Source: Cellvibrionales bacterium UBA7375 (GTDB taxonomy: Bacteria > Pseudomonadota > Gammaproteobacteria > Pseudomonadales > Porticoccaceae). Taken from it: a stretch of DNA of 64,000 nucleotides. Location of the stretch: positions 58,393-122,392 of the forward strand of contig CATAJQ010000031.1 of NCBI GenBank assembly GCA_949487135.1, read 5' to 3'. Below the pieces are notes generated by a model, which was given only the letters and a program-made list of their open reading frames with translations, was not told where the DNA came from and made no database searches. Positions 8,036 to 17,172 of this stretch are shown here, in pieces; positions within the stretch are counted from its first letter, which is position 1, and each line of letters starts with the position of its first letter. The position numbers and the translations under genes are program-made.

Positions 8036-10132
8036 TTAGTGCTGTCGTCTAAACGGCGGCAGCGCATCCATTAGCTGCCCACCATAGCGCTTAGTTAGCA
8101 AGCGCTTGTCTAAAATAGTTACAGTGCCAGTATCAGTTTCAGTTCGCAATAGACGACCACAGGCCTGAATAAGGCGCAATGAAGCTATAGGCAATGCTAT
8201 ATCGAAGAAAGAATTTCCTCCCTTAGCCTCAACCCACTCAGACAAAGCTTCATGGAGCGGATCATCGGGCACCATAAAGGGTAATTTAGCAATAATGACA
8301 TGCTTGCAATAGTCCCCCGGTAAATCAACACCCTCAGCAAAACTAGCTAGACCCATTAAAACACTGGTTTTTCCTTGATCAACCCGCTCTTTATGCAGCC
8401 TTACCATTTCGCGATTAGAATACTTGCCCTGTACTAGGCTTATGCTTTGTATATCAGAATCGAGTCGATCATAAACCTCATCCATTTGCCGCCGAGAAGA
8501 AAAAAGCAACAGCGTACCGACTTTTTTCTCAACCATAGCAGCGAAGTTATCAGCAATATAATCTGTATGCTGATCAATAGAATTACCCTCAATACAGTTA
8601 TTAGGGACACGCAGTGTGGCGGCTTCGGCATAATCAAAGGCACCCGCAACTGATAGAAACTGTGCAGTTTCAGGGATGCCTGTTTCGCGCTTAAGGCTAT
8701 TAAATGTCCCCAGAGATCGCAAGGTAGCTGAAGTAATCACCGCGCCATAACAACAGCCCCACAGTTGTTCACCCAGAATATCTGTGGCTTGAATAGGGCT
8801 GGCATTAATGGCGATATCTAAATTACCAGAACCTGTATCATCGAGTCGCAACCAGCTAGCCAAGGGAACTTTATTAGTGGTCGGCTGCTGCTTTAAACGG
8901 TCCCACAGCGCCAACAGACTTTCACTCTTAGTTAACCAACTGCCCACCTGCTGATAAAACAACTCTACATCTGCATTGGGTACGGAATAATCTTTATCAC
9001 TAAGGGCTTCATTTAAGGTATCTCTTAGCACCTCAACCCGACCCATCCAACGGCTGGTAAGCGAGCTAATATTTTGAGCTATTTCACGTGTGTCTTCACC
9101 TACATCACCTTGAGGGAATCGGTAAAGCTGGCGTTCATCTTCTACGTTGTCTAGGTAAACTTTAAACCTTGGGTAGGAAACCGTAAGGAGGTCCATAACC
9201 TCTTTGGCACCTTTTTCGATGCGCGGCAACATCTCAGTAATGGTCGTATCTTTTTCAAATACCGGCGCCTGACCTTTGAGCTGTTTGGGAAGCCTCTCCA
9301 ACCAATTGATGGTTGTATTGATACGACATTGAGCACCGAAATGCTTTACCGCCGTTTCGCCCAAGCGATGCCCCTCATCAAATATATAAATACAATCTTC
9401 GGGCGGTGGTAAAATTGCACCACCCCCCAAAGCTAAGTCAGCCATCACTAAATCGTGATTAGCTACAATACAATCAGCCTCTTCAAGCTCAGAGCGCGCC
9501 TTAAAAAAAGGACACTGATCTACAAACTGACAACGTCGCCCGGTGCACTGTCGGTGATCCACCGTCAGCGTGCGCCAATCTGCATCGGCAATTCGACTAT
9601 CCCATGCGTCGCGATCACCATCCCAACTTCCATCCTCTAACGATTCTGATAATTCTTGATATAGATCTTCACTATCGCCATTGGGGTTAAATTGCAGTTC
9701 ATCTTCAAATAGAAATAGACCCGCCTCTTTGGACTTAATCGCGTCCATACACTGCTGTAAACGCAAATTACAAATATAGCGCCCACGGCCCTTTACCAGT
9801 GCAACTTGGTAATCCCAGCCACAGGCTTCCAGTAAATCGGGAATATCTTTTAAAAGTAATTGTTCTTGAAGCGCAATAGTTCCGGTAGCCACAACCACTG
9901 TTTTATCTAGTGCCCGCGCTATAGGAAGAGCAGAAAGAAGGTAGGCAACGGTTTTACCGGTTCCAGTTCCAGCCTCGATAACGGCAAGTCGCTTATCGGC
10001 ATCATTATGGCTAAGGCTATTGGCAATAGCGGCCACCATTTGCTTTTGCCCCTGCCGAGGTTTTAAATCACGAGATTGTAAAAATTGCCGGTAACCCTGT
10101 TGAATGGTTTCCTTAGTTGAATCATCTAACAA
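8036..10132 (-). CDS. dinG: ATP-dependent DNA helicase DinG
   Basis: A 698-residue XPD-like superfamily 2 helicase that unwinds DNA 5'-3' and clears R-loops and other obstacles at replication forks. Walker A EAGTGTGKT (53-61), four iron-sulfur cysteines (C121, C196, C201, C207) and the DEGH box (252-255) are all present; C-terminal helicase motifs include QACGRLLRTETDTGTV. The start is a TTG at 10132 that overlaps the upstream acyltransferase stop by seven bases; no ATG lies nearby, and the N-terminus aligns with Pseudomonas-type DinG as I recall it. It is translationally coupled to that gene. Confidence 0.93.
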   Translation of the reverse strand: MLDDSTKETIQQGYRQFLQSRDLKPRQGQKQMVAAIANSLSHNDADKRLAVIEAGTGTGKTVAYLLSALPIARALDKTVVVATGTIALQEQLLLKDIPDLLEACGWDYQVALVKGRGRYICNLRLQQCMDAIKSKEAGLFLFEDELQFNPNGDSEDLYQELSESLEDGSWDGDRDAWDSRIADADWRTLTVDHRQCTGRRCQFVDQCPFFKARSELEEADCIVANHDLVMADLALGGGAILPPPEDCIYIFDEGHRLGETAVKHFGAQCRINTTINWLERLPKQLKGQAPVFEKDTTITEMLPRIEKGAKEVMDLLTVSYPRFKVYLDNVEDERQLYRFPQGDVGEDTREIAQNISSLTSRWMGRVEVLRDTLNEALSDKDYSVPNADVELFYQQVGSWLTKSESLLALWDRLKQQPTTNKVPLASWLRLDDTGSGNLDIAINASPIQATDILGEQLWGCCYGAVITSATLRSLGTFNSLKRETGIPETAQFLSVAGAFDYAEAATLRVPNNCIEGNSIDQHTDYIADNFAAMVEKKVGTLLLFSSRRQMDEVYDRLDSDIQSISLVQGKYSNREMVRLHKERVDQGKTSVLMGLASFAEGVDLPGDYCKHVIIAKLPFMVPDDPLHEALSEWVEAKGGNSFFDIALPIASLRLIQACGRLLRTETDTGTVTILDKRLLTKRYGGQLMDALPPFRRQH

Positions 10133-11337
10133 ACAATAGCTTCCTCATTGATGGAGTTGCCCGCAACTGGGCTTTGCTGTTGGTAGTCTAGTTGATTTTT
10201 AACCGGAGCGGCATAGGCGTCTATAACCAGAGACTGCTGCTCTTCTGGCACTAAATTAAGATGCTGCCGAAACTTAGCCTCAGCTTGCGACCAATCCTCT
10301 TCCGGCCACTGCTGTTTTAGCTGATCAAGTGCTTCAGCATTTATACCCTGGTGAATTTGCCATGCAATAATATTGCTAGGAAAAAGTTGATATAGCGAAT
10401 AGATTTGGCGATTAACCTCAACCGCTAAATCTTCTGCGTTTTCAAAATCATTACCCACAACATCACCAAAATTAACCTGAACCCGACCTTTGTAACCTAA
10501 AAAGCCCTTTTGGATACTATCTAAGTCTTCAAATTCAGACTTTATATAGTCTTCTCCCTGCTTGGCAGAATAAAGCTCTCCTGTCTTCTCAACAATACAG
10601 GGATCATATTCATAGGAGATACTAACCGGCATCAGTTTTATTTGACCTATGGCCTCGCCAAAGGTCTGCTGTTTTGTTTTAGATAATGTCAGCATCTTTA
10701 ATAAAGCTGTTTCTGTGCGATCATTACCATCTTTGGCTCGCCCTTCCGCTTGCGCTATCCAGCAAGAAGCCTTGTCATTAGTTACACTGTGACGGATATA
10801 AGCTGAAAGATTTTTAAGTGACTCAAGCTTTTCCCTGCGCCCTTCAACCGAGCGCTTAACGATAAAGCTGCGATTTACTCGCATAAGATCACTGGCAAAT
10901 GGTTTACTTAATAGATTATCACCGATAGCGATTCTGACTGTATCTAGCCCTACCGTATGAAGTGCTAAATTGACCATTGCCGGATCCAATGCAATATCAC
11001 GATGATTGCAAATAAACAGGTAAGCTTGATTTGGGTCTAATTGATCTAAGCCACCAAAGGCATAGCCATCTGTAGTTTTATCCAAGCTATTTTGCAACCC
11101 AACTTTCACGTGATCTTGAAAGTCAGCTACTGTGGTTACATCCGCGGTTAAACGTCTCAAGCTTCGCCTTAGTAAAGGTCTTGCTATGGGCTTTAACAAC
11201 CAAGGTGCGAGTCGCCATAATTTTGGCAAGCGTTTGGATAACAGCAGATCAATAAATTCATTGTCGGCAATTAGTCGCGATATAACTGCGGAAACTTCAG
11301 AATCCCGATAGGGACGAATATCATCGAATTGATTCAT
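10126..11337 (-). CDS. PlsC-like 1-acyl-glycerol-3-phosphate acyltransferase family protein
   Basis: A 403-residue protein of the lysophospholipid acyltransferase superfamily. The likely catalytic block is NHRDIALD (111-118). Here the histidine is followed by Asp two or six residues later, so the spacing is not the textbook HX4D. A second block, AEGRAKDGND, resembles the glycerol-phosphate binding EG(T)R motif. There is no signal peptide; hydrophobic and Arg-rich helices near 38-65 suggest peripheral membrane binding. A C-terminal extension of about 100 residues has no recognisable domain. It shares seven bases with dinG downstream. Acyltransferase fold likely; substrate unknown. Confidence 0.72.
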   Translation of the reverse strand: MNQFDDIRPYRDSEVSAVISRLIADNEFIDLLLSKRLPKLWRLAPWLLKPIARPLLRRSLRRLTADVTTVADFQDHVKVGLQNSLDKTTDGYAFGGLDQLDPNQAYLFICNHRDIALDPAMVNLALHTVGLDTVRIAIGDNLLSKPFASDLMRVNRSFIVKRSVEGRREKLESLKNLSAYIRHSVTNDKASCWIAQAEGRAKDGNDRTETALLKMLTLSKTKQQTFGEAIGQIKLMPVSISYEYDPCIVEKTGELYSAKQGEDYIKSEFEDLDSIQKGFLGYKGRVQVNFGDVVGNDFENAEDLAVEVNRQIYSLYQLFPSNIIAWQIHQGINAEALDQLKQQWPEEDWSQAEAKFRQHLNLVPEEQQSLVIDAYAAPVKNQLDYQQQSPVAGNSINEEAIVC

Positions 11338-11414
11338 TAACTCTGCCTAACTAAATTTGAAGCGATATTGATAGGTGCATTCGCTTGTTTATTTTTATAA
11401 TAATACCTTGCTAT

Positions 11415-12425
11415 CTAAGCGCGCGCATTGAACCAACGAATATCATGGGAATACTTGTCCACACTATCGACTACATCAAGAACGAGGGCAAATAGCGCCA
11501 TACGCACTAGAACACCATTGTCGGTTTGTCTAAAAATTGCCAAGTTGGGGTTATTATTTAAATCATTATCCAATTCATTGGCATCTGCTCTTGAGTCTCT
11601 AGGCAGTGGGTGCATTATCACCGTATTAGGCTGACAAAATTCTGTATATATCGCCTGGTTTAATCTAAATCGACCGCGATAAAGATCAGCTTCCTGTTTA
11701 CTGCCAAAGCGCTCTTCTTGAATACGGGTAGAGTAGACAATATCTACATCAGTGATACCATGCGTCAAATCCTCCGACACATCGACCTCAACCCCGGCAC
11801 TGCGCATACCCTCAACAATCTCTGCCGGCAGTGAAAGTTCTTTCGGCGAAACCAGTACCACTTTAATATTGCTGTATAAACGCAACAATTTACACAATGA
11901 GTGGACTGTGCGCCCATATTTAAGATCGCCCACCATTGCTATTGTCAGCCCATCGATATCGCGGCCTATAGCAACCATTTCTTTGCGGATAGTGTAGAGA
12001 TCTAGCAATGCCTGAGTTGGGTGTTCATTGGCACCATCACCGCCATTCATAACCGGCACACGGCTGGCAGAGGCAAACTCTGCAACGGAACCGGCATCGG
12101 GATGGCGCATACAAATCACATCACTAAACCCTGAAAGTACTCTAGCAGTATCCTGAAGCGACTCACCTTTGACCAGAGCTGAACTTTCAAACCCTGCAGT
12201 TTCACGCACCTCACCACCGAGCAAATTGAATGCTGAACCAAAACTTACCCGAGTTCGCGTACTGGCTTCAAAAAACATATTTCCAAGTATCGCTCCCTCT
12301 AAAACTCTTGTGACTTTTTTACGAAGAGCATAGGGTTCCATCTGATCTGCAACATCAAAGATACGGGTCACATCTTGCTTCTCAAATTGGTTGATTGAGA
12401 GTATATGAGCACCTTGAAAGTTCAA
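11415..12425 (-). CDS. pyrB: Aspartate carbamoyltransferase catalytic subunit
   Basis: A 336-residue enzyme for the committed step of pyrimidine synthesis, carbamoyl phosphate plus aspartate to carbamoyl-aspartate. Signatures: STRTR (55-59) for carbamoyl phosphate, KGES around Lys86, MRHP (106-109), GDGANEHPTQ (129-138) and HPLPRDSRAD near residue 267. Slightly longer than E. coli PyrB (311). No pyrI or pyrC lies next to it in this window, so it may act as an unregulated form. The start is a TTG with GAGG eight bases upstream; an adjacent ATG is out of frame and stops at once. Confidence 0.93.
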   Translation of the reverse strand: MNFQGAHILSINQFEKQDVTRIFDVADQMEPYALRKKVTRVLEGAILGNMFFEASTRTRVSFGSAFNLLGGEVRETAGFESSALVKGESLQDTARVLSGFSDVICMRHPDAGSVAEFASASRVPVMNGGDGANEHPTQALLDLYTIRKEMVAIGRDIDGLTIAMVGDLKYGRTVHSLCKLLRLYSNIKVVLVSPKELSLPAEIVEGMRSAGVEVDVSEDLTHGITDVDIVYSTRIQEERFGSKQEADLYRGRFRLNQAIYTEFCQPNTVIMHPLPRDSRADANELDNDLNNNPNLAIFRQTDNGVLVRMALFALVLDVVDSVDKYSHDIRWFNARA

Positions 12426-12527
12426 ATCATTACCTCGAAAGTAAATTATTAACGCGGATTTTAGCCTGTTTGACGGCGCTACTCTAGCCTAAATATCAAT
12501 TGAAGTAATAAGCTTGACTGAATCCGG

Positions 12528-13979
12528 CTATTTCATTGCAATATTAAGTGAAAATTTAGCTGCTACTTCGTGGTTCCAATCACTAAGCGCATGCAAAATT
12601 TTACGATTCTGTTGTGACAATTCAGAATCGCTTAACAATTGATCGATATCTTTCTGTTGCTGTTCTAAGGAGCGAAAGCCATTTTTCGCATCAGTAAGTC
12701 GATGACGACAACTATCGAGCCAGTCACTTTGCTCATTAGCACTCAGTGATTCTGCATAATATCTTGCGCGGTAATTCAACAATAATCGATTGTAGCGATC
12801 ATCAGAAAAATAAAATTGCTGGCGCTTAAAATCTTCTACTGTGGCTGCGCGTATCTGCTCTAGCAGAGGTTTATCCTGATTGGGTAAAAAGCCGCCATAC
12901 AGCTGTTGTTCCGCCTCGTCGCTAGCAACAAAATCTGATTCAGAAAATACTGCTTGAAGTTTTTGCTGCAAATCGACTTGCTGAAGGCGTTGCCAGTTTT
13001 GTTCACAGCGATCAACATTAATCGATAATCGTTTTGCCACCGTTGTATCCACTACCTTGGGCGTGGCAACCATAGGCGCCTTATTAAGATGAACCAATTT
13101 AAGTGGAATACGCTCAACTCCCTCCGGTAAATCTTTGGCAGCGGTAAAAATACGCTGTTTAATATCATCGCTATTAAGATTGATTAACACCTCAGGATCT
13201 GCTGAAAGGTCATAACATATCACCGCATTTTTATTGGTTGGATGAGCCGCCAGCGGCATCATAATAGCACTATAAAGACGCTCCTTAGGAAGCATACCCG
13301 AGCAATGAAAAAATGGCTTACGGCTTTGCACGTCGACTATGTTAGCCACTGCAACCTTACCGCGATTTTGCAATACATAATCAAATAACTTTGGCTGCGT
13401 CTGTTTAACTAACTTGGCCATAGCTATTGTGGCCGTGACATCGGAAAGTGCATCATGCGCATCCTCGTGTGCGATACCATTGGCCACCGTAAGATGCTCG
13501 AGTTTAAAACTTGGGCTTCCAGGCTCATGATCTGGCCATTCTATTCCCTTGGGACGCAGTGCGCGAGTAGCGCGCAAAAGATCAATAATATCCCAACGTG
13601 AGTTGCCGTTTTGCCATTCGCGTTGATAAGGGTCATAAAAGTTACGATATAAACTGTACCTAGTTATCTCATCGTCAAAACGAATACTGTTATAGCCCAC
13701 AGTACAGGTTCTCGGCTGGGCTAATTGAGAGTGAATTTGGGTAATAAATTCAGGTTCAGGCATACCCTGGGCTTGAGCATGCTGAGGAGTAATTCCAGTG
13801 ATTAAACAGGCTTGCGGCGAGGGTAAAATATCCAGCGATGGCTGGCAATAAATAACTAAGGGGTCGCCGATAATATTTAAATCAAAATCTGTTCTTAGAC
13901 CAGCAAACTGACTAGGCCTATCAACCGATGGCACCGCGCCAAAGGTTTCATAATCATGCCAATATAAGCTGTCTTGCAT
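12528..13979 (-). CDS. sbcB: Exodeoxyribonuclease I
   Basis: A 483-residue single-strand 3'-5' DNA exonuclease of the DEDDh class, acting in mismatch repair and suppression of RecF-pathway defects. The first catalytic block is WHDYETFG at the N-terminus, followed by DRPSQFAGLRTD, LITGITPQHA, GYNSIRFDDE (second Asp) and HEDAHDALSDVTATI (catalytic His and last Asp), then the SH3-like and C-terminal helical domains. I prefer the ATG at 13979 (protein begins MQDSLYWHDYE) to an upstream TTG at 14006. Its stop is 102 bp from pyrB. Confidence 0.95.
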   Translation of the reverse strand: MQDSLYWHDYETFGAVPSVDRPSQFAGLRTDFDLNIIGDPLVIYCQPSLDILPSPQACLITGITPQHAQAQGMPEPEFITQIHSQLAQPRTCTVGYNSIRFDDEITRYSLYRNFYDPYQREWQNGNSRWDIIDLLRATRALRPKGIEWPDHEPGSPSFKLEHLTVANGIAHEDAHDALSDVTATIAMAKLVKQTQPKLFDYVLQNRGKVAVANIVDVQSRKPFFHCSGMLPKERLYSAIMMPLAAHPTNKNAVICYDLSADPEVLINLNSDDIKQRIFTAAKDLPEGVERIPLKLVHLNKAPMVATPKVVDTTVAKRLSINVDRCEQNWQRLQQVDLQQKLQAVFSESDFVASDEAEQQLYGGFLPNQDKPLLEQIRAATVEDFKRQQFYFSDDRYNRLLLNYRARYYAESLSANEQSDWLDSCRHRLTDAKNGFRSLEQQQKDIDQLLSDSELSQQNRKILHALSDWNHEVAAKFSLNIAMK

Positions 13980-14061
13980 AAACGCTTTCAACCCCGAATT
14001 TATCAATCACTGTTGATCTAAACTATCATCATAAAGTGTAGTTGAATACTTTTTTATTGCC

Positions 14062-14089
14062 AAAAAAAACGGCGCTCAGCGCCGTTTTT
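14062..14089 (-). terminator. Intrinsic terminator
   Basis: A 6-bp GC stem (CGGCGC/GCGCCG, 14070-14084) with a three-base loop, flanked by A-runs and T-runs so that it reads as a terminator on both strands. It lies 15 bases past the stop of the minus-strand outer-membrane gene, its most likely user, and separates that gene from sbcB. Confidence 0.85.
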
Positions 14090-14104
14090 AGAGAATATTC
14101 AAAC

Positions 14105-14611
14105 TTAATCAAAGAGGCGATTAATCGAAAATTGAATTCCGAAATCGTCTTCATTCTCTTCATTTCTGACCATCAAACGAAGATCCCCACGAACTAGGTA
14201 ATTTTTTGAGACTTTAGAGCCAAAGCCAGCACCAAAAGCGACTTGGGTATTTCGATGTTTGATTGGCAGGCCCTCTTCGTTATCGAAGTTGTAAACATTA
14301 GTGCCTAATAAAAAGTAAGGCTGGTATTTTTCAGCGCTATTACCTAGCCAGAATAGAGCCGTTAGGGAACCAATAAAAAAGTCAGTTCTGTCAGAGTTAA
14401 ATGCATAGCCGCCTTCGACAGACAGATCTTCTGTTATAAATTTACCGATCTGCAATCCTGCTTGGCCAATATCAATTTCTCCATTCCATTTATCTCCCTC
14501 ACCAACACTATAAAAACCCTGAGTAACACCAAGATACCATTGATCAGAGGATACAGCGGAGCAACTTGCAAAAATAGCAACTGCTGCCACTAATGATCTT
14601 AAAAAATTCAT
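14105..14611 (-). CDS. Small outer-membrane beta-barrel protein
   Basis: 168 residues. A signal peptide is visible (MNFLRSLVAAVAIFASCSAVSSDQ, cleavage probably after Ser21 or Ser22). The mature part alternates short hydrophobic strands with Gly- and Asn-rich turns, typical of an eight-stranded OmpA/OmpW-like barrel (WYLGVTQGFYSV, GLQIGKFIT, GYAFNSD, VAFGAGFGSKV). It ends SINRLFD, so the usual terminal aromatic residue is present but not last. Flanked by its own terminator; probably a single-gene unit. The precise family is not recognised. Confidence 0.7.
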   Translation of the reverse strand: MNFLRSLVAAVAIFASCSAVSSDQWYLGVTQGFYSVGEGDKWNGEIDIGQAGLQIGKFITEDLSVEGGYAFNSDRTDFFIGSLTALFWLGNSAEKYQPYFLLGTNVYNFDNEEGLPIKHRNTQVAFGAGFGSKVSKNYLVRGDLRLMVRNEENEDDFGIQFSINRLFD

Positions 14612-14700
14612 ACATACACCCTAACTATAAATAATCTATCTATTTTTATTAATGGCAAGTTTAGCAAGCCTACAACATAGGTCAATCTAATACTTTAGAT

Positions 14701-16218
14701 TTACTTAATTTGAATCACTTTTTTTTCAATTTTAGCTTGCCACAACTTGGGGCCGCTAATATGCACCGACTCGCCTTGAGTATTAACCGCCACGGTCACT
14801 GGCATATCAACTACCTCAAACTCGTATATAGCCTCCATACCAAGTTCGGGAAAAGCAACTACCTCGGCAGATACAATGGCCTTTGACACCAAATAAGCTG
14901 CACCCCCTACGGCAATTAGGTACACCGATTGATTGTCTTTAATCGCCTCTATACCCTGCTGGCCGCGCTCGGCCTTACCAATCATCCCCATCAAACCAGT
15001 TTGCTCAAGCATAGTTCGGGTAAACTTATCCATTCGAGTTGCTGTCGTCGGTCCCGCAGGCCCCATAACCTCGTCCCTAACCGGATCAACGGGACCCACG
15101 TAGTAGATAAATCGATCCGTAAGATCAACTGGCAACTGCTCACCGCGAGCAAGCATATCCGTCATTTTTTTATGCGCCGCATCACGACCAGTCAGCATTT
15201 TCCCAGATAACAAAAGCGTTTCTCCTGGTTGCCACTGATCAATATCTGACTGAGTCACAGAATCTAAATTTACTCGCCTTACTGTCTCATTGGCTTCCCA
15301 TGCAATTTCTGGCCAATCATTTAAATCAGGGGCATCAAAAGTGGCGGGGCCCGAACCATCTAAAACAAAGTGAACATGTCGAGTAGCTGCACAATTGGGA
15401 ATAATCGCAATTGCCTTATTAGCCGCATGAGAGGGATAATCTTTGATCTTAATATCGAGCACCGTGGTTAAACCACCAAGACCCTGAGCACCAATACCTA
15501 AGGCATTGACCTTTTCATACAACTCCAAACGCAACTCTTCATTGCGGTTTTCAGCACCCTTGGCTTTAAGTTCTTGAATATCTATATGTTCAAGAAGTGC
15601 TTCCTTGGCCATCAGCATGGCTTTTTCTGCCGTGCCACCTAAACCAATACCCAAAATCCCCGGCGGACACCATCCGGCACCCATAGTTGGAACAACCTTT
15701 AGCACCCAATCTACAATAGAATCAGACGGATTTAACATGGCAAATTTTGATTTAGCTTCAGAGCCACCCCCTTTTGCAGCAACATCAATTTCAACCTGAT
15801 CGCCAGGCACCACTTGATAGTGGATAACCGCAGGCGTGTTATCGCCGGTATTTCTTCGCTCACCATCGGGATCAGCCAGTATAGAGGCGCGCAGTACATT
15901 ATCTGGGTGCGTATAAGCCTGCCTTACACCCTCGTTAATCATATCCTCAAGACTATCCTCGGCATCCCACTGAACCTGCATACCTAATTTTACAAAAACC
16001 GTCACAATACCCGTATCCTGACAAATCGGACGCTTGCCGGTAGCACAGAGTCTAGAGTTAATTAAAATCTGCCCCATAGCATCCTTAGCAGATTTTGACT
16101 CCTCACGATCATAGGCCTGTTTCACGGCCTGAATAAAATCAGCCGGATGATAATAGGAAATGTACTGCAGAGCATCTGCAACACTTTGAGTGACATCTTG
16201 TTGGCGAATAACGGTCAT
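14701..16218 (-). CDS. Fumarate hydratase, class I (iron-sulfur)
   Basis: A 505-residue fused alpha/beta class I fumarase converting fumarate to malate in the TCA cycle. The three likely [4Fe-4S] ligands lie in RPICQDTG (Cys66), AGWCPPGILG and PNCAATRH; GDNTPAVIHY and KGGGSEAKSKF are further family signatures. The C-terminal Fumerase_C domain holds KMLTGRDAAHK, VGPVDPV and GPAGPTTATRMD. Length fits the Pseudomonas-type enzyme. The same family also contains L(+)-tartrate dehydratases, but the fused form and length favour fumarase. Preceded at 35 bp by the coiled-coil gene and probably cotranscribed with it. A 7-bp inverted repeat (14684-14701) overlaps the stop. Confidence 0.93.
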   Translation of the reverse strand: MTVIRQQDVTQSVADALQYISYYHPADFIQAVKQAYDREESKSAKDAMGQILINSRLCATGKRPICQDTGIVTVFVKLGMQVQWDAEDSLEDMINEGVRQAYTHPDNVLRASILADPDGERRNTGDNTPAVIHYQVVPGDQVEIDVAAKGGGSEAKSKFAMLNPSDSIVDWVLKVVPTMGAGWCPPGILGIGLGGTAEKAMLMAKEALLEHIDIQELKAKGAENRNEELRLELYEKVNALGIGAQGLGGLTTVLDIKIKDYPSHAANKAIAIIPNCAATRHVHFVLDGSGPATFDAPDLNDWPEIAWEANETVRRVNLDSVTQSDIDQWQPGETLLLSGKMLTGRDAAHKKMTDMLARGEQLPVDLTDRFIYYVGPVDPVRDEVMGPAGPTTATRMDKFTRTMLEQTGLMGMIGKAERGQQGIEAIKDNQSVYLIAVGGAAYLVSKAIVSAEVVAFPELGMEAIYEFEVVDMPVTVAVNTQGESVHISGPKLWQAKIEKKVIQIK

Positions 16219-16252
16219 AATTTGTCTTTAGCTCGCTGTAAAATTAATGTAA

Positions 16253-17029
16253 CTATTGAGGGTTAAGAGTATTTGCATCCGATTGCGGACTCAAGTTTTG
16301 TGTCCCAACACTCTGTTTTTCAATTTTTTTCTCAAGATTTAATATCTTCTGGTTGACCTGTCTGCGAAACGCATCCATGGATTTCACAGCTTCTATATTT
16401 GCTAGAATCTTTTTATCCTGTTGCTTGAGCGATTGCTTAAGGTTTTGCACTGCTAAAAAATAATCGTCTAAGGATTGTGATAATTTATCCATATCAGCAG
16501 ATAGGCCAAAAAAGTTTTCGCCAACACCCTCTGCTGCAGCTCTGTCCTTGTCTATCTGAGCACGAAGATTTTTTATAGAGGTTTCTAATTCAGAGCGCTT
16601 GCTAGCAAGAAAAGATATATCCTTAGTGTTTTTACTAATCTTGCCTTTATTTTTATCATTAGCCACGCCCCAAAGCTTTCTAATTTCGCTCCAGTGTTTC
16701 TTGAGTTGCTCACTGTGCTTGCCAATATTGACCTGCATAGCAACCCCAGATTGATTGACTGATTCGTCAGTATTGTTAAGTCTCGAGTCGAGTACCGCAA
16801 AGCGTTGCTGTAATTCAACAAACTGTTGATATTGCTGCCAGCCAAACCATGAAACAGCAAGCATTCCCAACAAAGCAACTACTGCAATAAGCTTCCACAT
16901 AGAAGAGAGATTATCTGCAGGCTTTGCTGTCTCTCTAGACCTGTAAGGCTCAGATTGAGAACCATTAGAGCCTCGACCTAAACTATCATCACGATCTGGA
17001 ACAATTGGGTTATTGCGCTGATTATCCAT
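16253..17029 (-). CDS. Membrane-anchored coiled-coil protein of unknown function
   Basis: 258 residues. A charged, low-complexity N-terminal tail (1-42) precedes one transmembrane helix (about 44-63, MWKLIAVVALLGMLAVSWFG). The rest (65-240) is predicted long-helical coiled coil in the periplasm, rich in Lys, Gln and Asp, with a disordered C-terminal tail. I do not recognise the family; a similar gene next to fumarase in Pseudomonas relatives is a recollection, not a search result. It is 35 bp upstream of the fumarase gene on the same strand. A structural or assembly role at the envelope is possible; no enzyme motif is visible. Confidence 0.65.
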   Translation of the reverse strand: MDNQRNNPIVPDRDDSLGRGSNGSQSEPYRSRETAKPADNLSSMWKLIAVVALLGMLAVSWFGWQQYQQFVELQQRFAVLDSRLNNTDESVNQSGVAMQVNIGKHSEQLKKHWSEIRKLWGVANDKNKGKISKNTKDISFLASKRSELETSIKNLRAQIDKDRAAAEGVGENFFGLSADMDKLSQSLDDYFLAVQNLKQSLKQQDKKILANIEAVKSMDAFRRQVNQKILNLEKKIEKQSVGTQNLSPQSDANTLNPQ

Positions 17030-17122
17030 TGCTTAATTAACACCTAAATATTGGGATTCTTTATCAATGATTATACTCCTATCACCAACTAGAACCATAC
17101 TAGTCCAGTGAATTTATTGCAT

Positions 17123-17155
17123 AAAAAAACCGACGCTTCAAACGCCGGTTTTTTT
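17123..17155 (-). terminator. Intrinsic terminator after the PuuD-like gene
   Basis: On the minus strand this reads A-run, CCGGCG, a seven-base loop, CGTCGG, T-run. The stem is complete if one G-U pair is allowed, and that pair exists only in the minus-strand RNA, which identifies the user as the minus-strand gene ending at 17173. Confidence 0.85.
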
Positions 17156-17172
17156 AAAAACTTCAAGCTCGC

